Source: a virus
Length of the DNA: 30,167 nt
Reading direction: 5' to 3' (one strand)
IMG/VR virus record: IMGVR_UViG_3300037563_000027
Location: 1 to 30,167 of that record
The notes under the pieces are model-generated. The model was not told the origin of the DNA. It was given only the letters and a program-made list of their open reading frames with translations, and searched no databases. Below, one piece after another: positions 23,790 through 29,826 of this stretch. Position 1 is the stretch's first letter. The number at the start of each line of letters is the position of its first letter. The position numbers were made by a program, and so were the translations under genes.

Positions 23790-25543
23790 GATGGCCTTGC
23801 ACAGTCAGGGTGCATCCTGCGTATGCCCTCTTCAACCACGGTATCGCCGAGAGGTTTGCCGCAATGATCGCAAAGGTCTTGGGGTGCAAGGGCAGCCATA
23901 GCGCGGTTGTAGGCGGTCATAGCTGGTGCTTTGACGGGTGTGGTCACGGTAGGTGCAGGTCTAAAGCCGGGAGTCTTGGGGTTCGGGTCCTGATCTCCAC
24001 CAGTTTGCACCGCCAGCGCACCCTGGTAATACTCGAGCAGCCCAGCCCCGTTCTTGGACACTTTGGCAAACGCCAGCATGATTGCCTCAGCCCGATCCGG
24101 GCTCTTGACGCCGCGCTTCCGCATCGCTTCCTTGGACTCAATCTCCGTTTGCCCACGGCTATTCGGCTTCCACCGGATGCTGGCAAGTTGGGAAATGGTC
24201 GTCTCGTCGTCGAGTCCTGCCAGGTCTCCGCTCTTGGCGCGCATCCGCAAACCCCAGTACAGTTCAGCTTTCAGGTTTACGAACTGCTCTTTGTCTGCCG
24301 GCGACTCGCCCACGTTGACCGCATTCGACGGGAATCCCAAGTCTTGCAGATGTTTGTGGAGGTAGTAGCCGATGCCGGCCGAGTCAACGTTCAGAGTCCC
24401 GATGCGGCCTTCATACCGCCTGAGTGCGCTCACCAGCTCGCCGCGGGGATCTGGATTGCCCCAGCCGATGATCTCAAGAATCCGGAACCCGCAGCGGGCC
24501 ACCATGACCGTCTCATCCTCGCCAGGACCCGCCACGTCGACCCCGATGTCCACCTTGCCCTCATATGTCCGCGTGTCCCGCTGCGCGCGCTCCAGCCACG
24601 CCAGGGAGAGCAGGGCATCAGGACTCTGAGAGGGGAAATCTCCCATCACGCGCGAATCCCAGCGGAAGTCTCCCGGCCCCCACTCCTCAAACCGTTCCTT
24701 GACCCACCGCCTGGTGGTCAGCCATGGCATCACGTTCTGGCCAAGTTCCTCTTCGCTCAGGTCCATCAGGTCGCGGCCGTTGGGATCACCGAGCGTTACG
24801 GTGATTGGAGCGCCTTCTGAGTCCTGAGCCTCATAGGAAAGCTTGATGCCTTCGAAGTTGGGTGTGTCGAACGCACTGATTGTGAATGGCTGGATGCTCG
24901 CCCGCTTGCTGTGAAACTCGTCGTAGAAAGCGCCAGAGGAGATGGTAGGGTTGCCCAGTTTCAAGATGCGCACGTCGCCGCCGGCACGGATGCCCTCAAT
25001 CGCTTCGATGATCTTCGGATCAACGCCGGGGGCTTCGTCGATGATGATGAGCACGTGGTCAGCGTGGAAGCCCTGGAACTTGACGCCCTCATCCTGCTGC
25101 TGGACTGTCGTCGTGAAGCCCAACGCGTAGCGCATCGGGTACTTGGTCTTATCAAACTCCAGCTTTGTGAGGTTGGCAGACGGGAAGGGATACTTGCTCT
25201 TGACGAGGGCCTTGTGGATTTCACCCCACATCAGGACCTCAACCTGCTTTTTCGTGGGAGCCGTGGTCACCACGATAGCGTTCTCGTACCGGGCCAGCCA
25301 CCAGAGCGTAATCTGCGCCGCGAGGAACGTCTTGCCGGAGGAGTGGCAAGCCTTGACGTTCACCTTCGCCTGGGGCTTGAGCAGCGCCTTGCAAATGTCC
25401 CACTGCACGCTCCACAGGTCAGAGCCGAGCCAGTGTAATACAAACTTGATCGGGTCCGTGAGTGTACTACGAATTTTGGCCTTCTGTACTACAGTGAGCG
25501 GCTTCATTCTCCCTTGATGATAGCCTTGTGTGTCCTGAAACAC
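23777..25543 (-). CDS. terL: Terminase large subunit, 588 aa
   Basis: ATP-driven DNA packaging motor and nuclease. Walker A is CHSSGKT at 66-72, Walker B is VLIIIDE at 164-170. The RNase H-like nuclease has D332/D336 in DIGVDVAG, D387 in LNVDSAG and D483 in SPDRAEA. The C-terminus carries an unusual zinc-ribbon-like tail: C558, C561, H578, C581, after a Pro-rich linker. The start is GTG 25543 because GGAGG lies five bases ahead; ATG 25507 also has a GGGAG but with one-base spacing. The ribosome site is inside a perfect hairpin at 25545-25568. Confidence 0.95.
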   Translation of the reverse strand: MFQDTQGYHQGRMKPLTVVQKAKIRSTLTDPIKFVLHWLGSDLWSVQWDICKALLKPQAKVNVKACHSSGKTFLAAQITLWWLARYENAIVVTTAPTKKQVEVLMWGEIHKALVKSKYPFPSANLTKLEFDKTKYPMRYALGFTTTVQQQDEGVKFQGFHADHVLIIIDEAPGVDPKIIEAIEGIRAGGDVRILKLGNPTISSGAFYDEFHSKRASIQPFTISAFDTPNFEGIKLSYEAQDSEGAPITVTLGDPNGRDLMDLSEEELGQNVMPWLTTRRWVKERFEEWGPGDFRWDSRVMGDFPSQSPDALLSLAWLERAQRDTRTYEGKVDIGVDVAGPGEDETVMVARCGFRILEIIGWGNPDPRGELVSALRRYEGRIGTLNVDSAGIGYYLHKHLQDLGFPSNAVNVGESPADKEQFVNLKAELYWGLRMRAKSGDLAGLDDETTISQLASIRWKPNSRGQTEIESKEAMRKRGVKSPDRAEAIMLAFAKVSKNGAGLLEYYQGALAVQTGGDQDPNPKTPGFRPAPTVTTPVKAPAMTAYNRAMAALAPQDLCDHCGKPLGDTVVEEGIRRMHPDCARPSWAS

Positions 25544-25544
25544 G

Positions 25545-25568
25545 AAAGCCTCCCCATAGGGAGGCTTT
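25545..25568 (-). promoter_or_regulatory. Hairpin sequestering the terL ribosome site
   Basis: Ten-base perfect stem (25559-25568 with 25545-25554) and four-base loop. On the transcript the GGAGG of terL lies in the 3' arm, ending five bases before GTG 25543. It could be a weak terminator (only three T at the stem end) or, more likely, a translational control element. Confidence 0.62.
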
Positions 25569-25586
25569 ATGCTGAATAGGGCTCAA

Positions 25587-25979
25587 TTACGCAAACAGGT
25601 ATGTGATCCGATACTTTGCCATCAATTCCCTTTTCTTGGCTTCCAGCGCATCGCACTCGCCCTTGACAAATGCGATAGCGGACCTCAGCTCCATGCGGGG
25701 TAGTGAGTTGCGTAGTTCAAACTTGGCGCGTTCAGCTCGATATTCGGGGGTTTGGCGAAGTTCCGCTGCGGCCAGAGCCATCTGCTCACGCTCATGTGCC
25801 TTAGCGGAGGATTCAGGATGCTTAATGCCAGTATTCCGGGTTACGCAAACGCTACCATAGTGGAGAATCTCGCCAGTCTCAATGATTTCTACCGCCCAAG
25901 TAGCCTTCAGGTCAGTCTTCCCACAGCAATCGCAAGTGTTGACTGAATCATCTGTTCCGAGGATGTTGAACTTCTTCAT
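25587..25979 (-). CDS. Zinc-knuckle protein between terS and terL, 130 aa
   Basis: ATG 25979 with GGGGAGAG ahead; a longer frame upstream lacks a ribosome site. Starts MKKFNILGTDDSVNTCDCCG: a CxCC-G knuckle, then a beta region with HYGSVCVTRNTG, then a long charged helix (EREQMALAAAELRQTPEYRA). Proteins with this front end are found among phage hypotheticals. Location between the two terminase subunits is unusual and suggests, without proof, a link to packaging. Confidence 0.72.
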   Translation of the reverse strand: MKKFNILGTDDSVNTCDCCGKTDLKATWAVEIIETGEILHYGSVCVTRNTGIKHPESSAKAHEREQMALAAAELRQTPEYRAERAKFELRNSLPRMELRSAIAFVKGECDALEAKKRELMAKYRITYLFA

Positions 25980-26002
25980 GTCTATCTCTCCCCAACAGAT
26001 AC

Positions 26003-26015
26003 AGTTTATCAAACT
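26003..26015. promoter_or_regulatory. AGTTTATCAAACT dyad ahead of 25979 gene
   Basis: Five-base arms AGTTT/AAACT around three bases, 24 bases upstream of ATG 25979. It resembles the GTTTATTAAAC dyad at 26474 and the GGTTTATCAA elements at 18501 and 18616. Confidence 0.4.
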
Positions 26016-26039
26016 CTGCGGGAATGTCAAGCAAAAAGT

Positions 26040-26471
26040 TTAGTCTCCCTTGAGGATACTATCGAGCACGCTCACCTGCACTGGATTGTCTTTGTCGCCG
26101 GCCAGAGTGGTGCGGTCGCCGTATTTCGCCTTGTTCGTGCCCTTGAGCAGGAAGATGAGCAGCGTGTCGCTGTACTCTTGGACATAGCCGACGCGCGCGC
26201 CGCCTTGGTATACCGGCTTCTTCACGCCCTCATAGGCCCGGCGCTTCGCCTCATCCTCAAGCAGCCCTTCGCCTTCCTTCAGAGCCTCATCCCAGTCCTG
26301 CTGAAACAGTTCATCCTCCCGGCGCCAATCATAAGCGGTACGCCGAGGAAGTCTGCTCAATTTGCAGGCTTTAGTGATGTTCCCTGTTGCTTTCAAGGCG
26401 TCAAGGAACCTCGCACGCGTTTTAGGGGCGCGATTTGTACGAGGCTTAGGGCCTTTTACGAGGTTTGCCAT
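26040..26471 (-). CDS. terS: Terminase small subunit, 143 aa
   Basis: DNA-recognition subunit of the packaging motor. ATG 26471 (MANLVKGPKPRTNRAPKT) is preferred to a longer frame; AAAGG lies upstream. Residues 17-50 (ARFLDALKATGNITKACKLS, then RLPRRTAYDWRR) form the helix-turn-helix of the TerS family, followed by the charged helical middle and YQGGARVGYVQEYSDTLLIF, a typical oligomerisation region, and KGTNKAKYGDR. Position two genes ahead of terL agrees. Confidence 0.85.
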   Translation of the reverse strand: MANLVKGPKPRTNRAPKTRARFLDALKATGNITKACKLSRLPRRTAYDWRREDELFQQDWDEALKEGEGLLEDEAKRRAYEGVKKPVYQGGARVGYVQEYSDTLLIFLLKGTNKAKYGDRTTLAGDKDNPVQVSVLDSILKGD

Positions 26472-26473
26472 GA

Positions 26474-26484
26474 GTTTATTAAAC
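26474..26484. promoter_or_regulatory. GTTTATTAAAC palindrome at the terS start
   Basis: A perfect five-base dyad around one base, two bases ahead of the terS ATG. It also contains TTTAAT on the complement, a -10-like box, without a matching -35. May be an operator. Confidence 0.4.
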
Positions 26485-26703
26485 CTTTGCTTTCTTGAAG
26501 TCGCAGTGGCATCTGCATGCCCAACGCGGATCTGGACCCATGAACACTTCCCACACGTCAAGGCTTCGGCCTCCCACGGCAAAGCAATCAATGAGCCAAT
26601 AGCGTTGACACCGGCAAGAGCATGTCTTCCCGTCGCATCGGTGATGGTTCACGTTCAGCGCGCGGATGTCTTCCGCAATCAAAGGCTTTTGTAGTACAGC
26701 CAT
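26479..26703 (-). CDS. Cysteine-rich small protein, 74 aa (candidate)
   Basis: ATG 26703, two bases after the stop of the preceding small frame. Six or more Cys: HHRCDGKTCSCRCQRYW in the middle and WACRCHCDFKKAK at the end. The ribosome site is weak. Its central part is the reverse complement of scaffold-gene DNA (26560-26585), so part of the protein is read from a duplicated antisense segment. A competing frame at 26472-26591 (with CGKC) is in frame with terS; which is used is not clear. Confidence 0.5.
   Translation of the reverse strand: MAVLQKPLIAEDIRALNVNHHRCDGKTCSCRCQRYWLIDCFAVGGRSLDVWEVFMGPDPRWACRCHCDFKKAKV
26560..26585. repeat. 26-bp duplicated segment, copy 2 (inverted to 14134)
   Basis: Exact reverse complement of 14134-14159. 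On the plus strand, the flanking triplets also keep similarity: the plus strand here reads KASASHGKAINE where the scaffold gene encodes KASASHGKAVDE, so this is a captured piece of about 40 bases. Confidence 0.85.
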
Positions 26704-26705
26704 GG

Positions 26706-26870
26706 CTACGCCGCCCGCTTCGCCGACGGTATCAGGACACGCTCCGAACGCAAGGCCGAGCCATGCTCACACACCAAGAGGTGTACGATGAGCTGTACTC
26801 GGGGCTTGGGGGGTGTCTTTTGGGTCCTGTCGGCCATTGGATTTACCACCATGACGGGATTATAAAACAT
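26706..26870 (-). CDS. Small hypothetical protein, 54 aa (candidate)
   Basis: A frame from ATG 26870, overlapping the end of the previous gene by 11 bases, to TAG two bases before the next ATG. It ends LVCEHGSALRSERVLIPSA. A later ATG at 26837 is an alternative start. The ribosome site is weak; an opposite-strand frame (26763-26885) also looks plausible. Included because it fits the tight packing. Confidence 0.4.
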   Translation of the reverse strand: MFYNPVMVVNPMADRTQKTPPKPRVQLIVHLLVCEHGSALRSERVLIPSAKRAA

Positions 26871-27075
26871 CTGAATTCGCTTTAGCTTTTACGCATCTAG
26901 CACACGTAACAGCCTCCCATCGGTCGGTCCACAAAGCCTTCTTGAGATTGATGCGCCGTGGAGTCTTTGCGCACCACGGGGATACTCCACCCGTAGATGA
27001 GATTAGCTTCGCCATATGCACAATCTTGACACTCGGCAGCGCGCCGATAGCGTTGAGAATGTCGGCAGCGTTCAT
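26860..27075 (-). CDS. Small Cys-containing protein, 71 aa
   Basis: ATG 27075 overlaps the Dps stop (ATGA). Starts MNAADILNAIGALPSVKIV; then SPWCAKTPRRINL and VTCARCVKAKAN, three Cys that could form a zinc site with a His. Coupled to dps. Function unknown. Confidence 0.65.
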   Translation of the reverse strand: MNAADILNAIGALPSVKIVHMAKLISSTGGVSPWCAKTPRRINLKKALWTDRWEAVTCARCVKAKANSDVL

Positions 27076-27578
27076 CGCGTGGCCTCGAAGAGAAACCACG
27101 CGCGCCGCTCCGCTTCGTCGATCCAAACCTCAATCATCGCGGTAGAGGCGTAGTCGTCCGCCAGGGCACAGACTGTATGGGCGCTGCGCAATTGGGTGAT
27201 AAGAGTCCTGTTGTCGGCCAGAAGCTCCTTGAGCATGTCTTCTGGTGCCGGGCCGGGCTCATCTGAGTCCTGAATTCGCTGCAACCTGGCAATCTGGCCA
27301 ATTGACCGGATAGTTGTCCCGCCGATCTTCCGCACGCGCTCCGCAATGTCGTCCGTGATGCCGTAGATTTGCGTGGCTTGCTCGTCGAGCATCAGGTGCC
27401 AGTCGCGGAAGTGCGGGCCGGTCATGTGCCAGTGGAAATTCTTTGTTTTCATATATAAAGCAAAGCAGTCGGCCAGCAGCGCGTTCAGCGATTCAGAGAG
27501 TTTATCAACGTTCGCAGGACTGAAACCGTCTTCAACGTCTGAGCCTTGATAATCTCCGGTGGAGAATGGGAATTCCAT
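27072..27578 (-). CDS. dps: Dps-like ferritin (DNA-protecting), 168 aa
   Basis: Dps proteins form 12-subunit shells that oxidise iron with peroxide, store it and often coat DNA. ATG 27578 is chosen for the GAGGTGA site ahead; an in-frame ATG at 27602 is not supported. The four-helix bundle reads LNALLADCFALYMKTKNFHW, then GPHFRDWHLMLDEQATQIYG and ITDDIAERVRKIGG. The inter-subunit ferroxidase set is complete with E. coli Dps spacing: H49, H61, D65, D76, E80. The length is normal for the family. A 20-residue acidic N-terminal tail replaces the Lys-rich DNA-binding tail of E. coli Dps, so direct DNA binding is doubtful. It is in the same leftward operon as terS. Confidence 0.92.
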   Translation of the reverse strand: MEFPFSTGDYQGSDVEDGFSPANVDKLSESLNALLADCFALYMKTKNFHWHMTGPHFRDWHLMLDEQATQIYGITDDIAERVRKIGGTTIRSIGQIARLQRIQDSDEPGPAPEDMLKELLADNRTLITQLRSAHTVCALADDYASTAMIEVWIDEAERRAWFLFEATR

Positions 27579-27612
27579 GGTGGTCACCTCGGGACTCATC
27601 ATAAACCCTCTA

Positions 27613-27834
27613 CTACACGTTTAAGTACACCCTTTGTGGCGTGATCTTTTTGATCGTGGGAAGTGAAATTTCATCGTCTTTCCCCTCAAAAAACGCCGCC
27701 TCTATGCCGTAGAATTCCAGTGCGCCGAGAATCGATAGAACAAGCACGCGCTTATCAATCCTGGATATTTTTTCAACATTGCTGATTCTCTCGACAATCA
27801 AACCTGCTACATGTTCATTGCTTATGGGCGTCAT
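27613..27834 (-). CDS. Small hypothetical protein, 73 aa
   Basis: First gene of the leftward operon that includes dps and terS. ATG 27834 with GAGGTGACC ahead, the same 13-base context as the dps start. Starts MTPISNEHVAGLIVERISN; helical N-terminus, beta C-terminus (SLPTIKKITPQRVYLNV). No family recognised. Confidence 0.68.
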   Translation of the reverse strand: MTPISNEHVAGLIVERISNVEKISRIDKRVLVLSILGALEFYGIEAAFFEGKDDEISLPTIKKITPQRVYLNV

Positions 27835-27855
27835 TTAGGTGGTCACCTCGCAGAC

Positions 27856-27885
27856 ATTGTAAGCCTTTTGGGTCCTGATGCCCAA
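27856..27885 (-). promoter_or_regulatory. Candidate leftward promoter for the dps-terS operon
   Basis: On the complement, TTGGGC (27880-27885), 18 bases, TACAAT (27856-27861). The -10 matches five of six; the -35 is weak (three or four of six), so an activator may be needed. It lies just past the terminator and 15 bases from the 27834 start. Confidence 0.45.
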
Positions 27886-27887
27886 CA

Positions 27888-27913
27888 GAAAACCCCGGCT
27901 GGTTGGCCGGGGT
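27888..27913 (-). terminator. Leftward terminator in the control region
   Basis: Eight-base perfect GC-rich stem (27906-27913 with 27892-27899), six-base loop, followed leftward by TTTTCTG. It would stop leftward transcripts coming from 27.9-28.5 kb before the dps operon promoter. Confidence 0.72.
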
Positions 27914-28099
27914 CCTGTGCTAGCGCTCGGAGTCTAGCTTCTTCGGGTTGTTCCCCTGAAAGAGGTGTGGGGGGTTGGTTACGCTTGCTGAGGGCGAGGA
28001 CCAGATGAAGGGAGTTGCGCCACTTCTCCCCCACGTCTGTAATCATACCACCATATGTTGTGCAACCGAGAACTTTATAACGCAATCCTGAAAAATAAT

Positions 28100-28129
28100 T
28101 TGACGTACTGAGCAAAATTGCTCTATTCT
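28100..28129 (+). promoter_or_regulatory. Rightward promoter of the control genes
   Basis: TTGACG (28100-28105), 18 bases, TATTCT (28124-28129). A good match to sigma70 with the same -10 as the 18587 promoter. It would give a leader of about 420 bases to the antirepressor gene. Confidence 0.62.
28110..28123. promoter_or_regulatory. Operator-like palindrome in the promoter spacer
   Basis: GAGCAA, two bases, TTGCTC: a perfect six-base dyad that fills the spacer between the -35 and -10 boxes. A repressor bound here would block the promoter directly. A related half (GAGCAATTGC) occurs near 18531 between the divergent accessory promoters. Confidence 0.58.
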
Positions 28130-28557
28130 GCAATCGCTGAGGGATTCAAGAATCAGATGAAAAAGACCCCGACAATTCGGCTTGTTCTTCTTCAATCGCA
28201 TTCTTGCGTCTCGGCATTCCTGTCGAAAGGCAGGCGGGGTGGGAAGAGCGGTGCGCTCAAGGGAACCCCGATAGCACTTTGGACCAGTCGCCTAAATCCG
28301 GAAGGATAAGCCGAGTGCGCTGGTTCCGCGGTGCGGGCCTGCGCGGTGGTTAAGGCGTCAGACCAATCCCCGGCAAACACCCGCCCGCAGTGGAGACACT
28401 GCCCCTCGCCTAGGCTCCGCCGACGCATGGGAAAAGGTGTTTGGCAATAGCCGAGCATTGTGGCTAACTTCAGGTGACTGGGGTTAACCACACCCTTACC
28501 CCCACCCTCACCACCTCTGCATAGGTTTAAGAACAAAAGACTTTAAGGGAGAATCAG

Positions 28558-29298
28558 ATGAACGAACTTATCAAGGTATCAAACAAACAATTCAGAGATG
28601 AGTCAATTCCGACGGTTGACGCGCGCGAACTCCACAGTTTTCTACAGGTCGGCAAAGACTTCTCGACGTGGATCAAGTCTCGCATCGACCAGTATGAATT
28701 CGTTGAAAACTCAGACTTTTTAGTTTTCACCAGTTCCGGGGAAAACCTCACCGGTGGGCGCCCGTCGAAAGAATACGCAATTTCGATCGATATGGCGAAG
28801 GAACTTTCCATGGTGGAGCGCAATGAGCGCGGGAAGCAGGCGAGGCAGTATTTCATCGAATGTGAGCATATCGCACTGGCAAAGCCCGCGCCGACGCTTC
28901 CCTCTACCTACCTGGACGCCCTCAAAGAGCTTGTGGCGACCGTGGAGGCGAAACAGGCACTCGAAGCGGAGAATGGAGTCCTGCGGCCCAAGGCTTTGAT
29001 CGTGGACCGCATCAACGACGCGGAAGGACTCCATACCATGAGCGAGGCTGCCAAGATACTCGGCACCGGCCGCAGTCGCCTATTTCGTTTCCTTCGCCAG
29101 CAGCACATCTTCGACTGCCACAACATGCCACTCCAGCAGTACATCCCCAATCGGTTCGTAGTCAAAGAACGGCCATTCATGCGGGGCGACGAGCGCAGTG
29201 TCTATGCCCAGGTGTACGTGACCGGGCGCGGGATAACGTGGTTGACTCCGAAGGTCGCCGGTTTGGGTCCTGATAGGCAAGGGGAGTTCTTCGAATGA
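28558..29298 (+). CDS. Phage antirepressor with AntA and KilAC domains, 246 aa
   Basis: Residues about 18-102 are the AntA/AntB N-terminal domain (TVDARELHSFLQVGKDFSTW, then NLTGGRPSKEYAISIDMAKE and NERGKQARQYFIECE). A coiled linker (EAKQALEAENGVLRPKALIV) leads to the KilAC/ANT domain at about 140-246 (LHTMSEAAKILGTGRSRLFR to VTGRGITWLTPKVAG). Such proteins bind or counter phage repressors and favour lytic growth. ATG 28558 with AAGGGAG eight bases ahead. Stop overlaps the next ATG (ATGA). Confidence 0.93.
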   Translation: MNELIKVSNKQFRDESIPTVDARELHSFLQVGKDFSTWIKSRIDQYEFVENSDFLVFTSSGENLTGGRPSKEYAISIDMAKELSMVERNERGKQARQYFIECEHIALAKPAPTLPSTYLDALKELVATVEAKQALEAENGVLRPKALIVDRINDAEGLHTMSEAAKILGTGRSRLFRFLRQQHIFDCHNMPLQQYIPNRFVVKERPFMRGDERSVYAQVYVTGRGITWLTPKVAGLGPDRQGEFFE

Positions 29299-29561
29299 GC
29301 AACATAACGGTCATTGATTTGCAGCGATATGTGATTGAGTGCGTCATTTGCGGTCGCACATCTGAACAGCCTCCATCCGCGCCGAGTTTTGGAGTCGCAA
29401 GGTATGAGGATGAAGTCGTACCTGACAACTACAAAGGCGAATGGGGCGGTGGTCCGGTATGCCCTACATGCTACTGGATTGAGCGCGGCATTCACTCCTC
29501 TGAATCTGATGCTTTCATTCCATTTAGCAGAATTAGGGATTTGAGTACGGCAACGCAGTAA
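29295..29561 (+). CDS. Small zinc-ribbon protein, 88 aa
   Basis: Translationally coupled to the antirepressor (ATGA). Residues 15-20 ECVICG and 54-60 PVCPTCYW make a four-Cys zinc ribbon separated by an acidic loop. Function unknown; possibly a small regulator or partner of the antirepressor. Confidence 0.72.
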   Translation: MSNITVIDLQRYVIECVICGRTSEQPPSAPSFGVARYEDEVVPDNYKGEWGGGPVCPTCYWIERGIHSSESDAFIPFSRIRDLSTATQ

Positions 29562-29570
29562 ACTTTCCGC

Positions 29571-29600
29571 TTGACACTCTCACAACCATTAGGTTACAGT
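29571..29600 (+). promoter_or_regulatory. Promoter of the HTH gene, possibly leaderless
   Basis: TTGACA (29571-29576, perfect -35), 18 bases, TACAGT (29595-29600). Transcription would start near 29606-29608, at the second ATG of the HTH gene. Confidence 0.65.
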
Positions 29601-29607
29601 TATGGCC

Positions 29608-29826
29608 ATGAGGAAATACGACAAAGACGACGTGATGCAGTCCCTTCGCGGGATGATTGCAAAGTCCAGCCAAAGCAAAGTGGCAGCAGGACTCGGATAC
29701 ACCCCGCAGTATCTATCTCAAGTCCTGATGGGCAAGAAGGCGCTGACTGCTGATCTTGCTCTGCGCGTGGGATTCATTCAACTGCCCGATGCTTACGTGC
29801 GGGCACCGAAAGGAAAGGTGAAGTAG
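29608..29826 (+). CDS. Cro/C1-type HTH regulator, 72 aa
   Basis: Small DNA-binding protein: MRKYDKDDVMQSLRGMIAKS, then SKVAAGLGYTPQYLSQVLMG, with the A-x3-G-x5-L-S-x-V helix-turn-helix signature of the XRE/Cro family. ATG 29608 is chosen because the promoter start point falls there; ATG 29602 two codons earlier is the other option and would lie upstream of the RNA start. No ribosome site is seen for either. Stop TAG overlaps the next GTG. Confidence 0.82.
   Translation: MRKYDKDDVMQSLRGMIAKSSQSKVAAGLGYTPQYLSQVLMGKKALTADLALRVGFIQLPDAYVRAPKGKVK

Larger units (their letters stand above)
27914..28557. other. Control region without a convincing gene (about 640 bases)
   Basis: Between the two divergent operons. 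It holds a promoter at 28100-28129 with a palindrome in its spacer, and the leader of the antirepressor gene with AAGGGAG at about 28545. Open frames here (plus 28157-28309, 50 codons; minus 28192-28536; minus 27843-28133) look low in protein quality, and the last crosses the terminator. A leftward RNA ending at the 27888 terminator is possible, so a small RNA or short gene on the minus strand cannot be excluded. Confidence 0.55.
30..29725. repeat. Dispersed hexamer GTCCTG/CAGGAC, about 90 copies
   Basis: By eye I find about 53 GTCCTG and 37 CAGGAC on the plus strand, one site per 335 bases on average. At this GC content about 18 in total would be expected. Sites fall in all three codon phases, on both strands and between genes. 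Notable gaps are 2113-3578, 9765-10782 and 18285-20421. Examples: 568, 1146, 4183, 7227, 11208, 14566, 17286, 18271 with 18279, 21327, 24212, 27206 with 27268, 29267, 29720. Confidence 0.8.

Noticed and set aside
26763-26885. Plus-strand frame of 40 codons starting MLTHQEVYDELYSGLGG
   Set aside because: Reads like protein but is isolated on the wrong strand with no clear ribosome site; the minus-strand frame fits the operon packing better. Not excluded.
27843-28133. Minus-strand frame of 96 codons
   Set aside because: Runs through the GC-rich terminator and the promoter of the next operon; composition is not protein-like.
28157-28309. Plus-strand frame of 50 codons just after the 28100 promoter
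   Set aside because: The nearest purine-rich site is 13 bases away and the sequence is basic and low in order; too weak to list as a gene.
28192-28536. Minus-strand frame of 114 codons with a CLHC motif in the control region
   Set aside because: Low-complexity ends, no ribosome site, and overlaps the antirepressor leader; kept only as a possibility in the region note.
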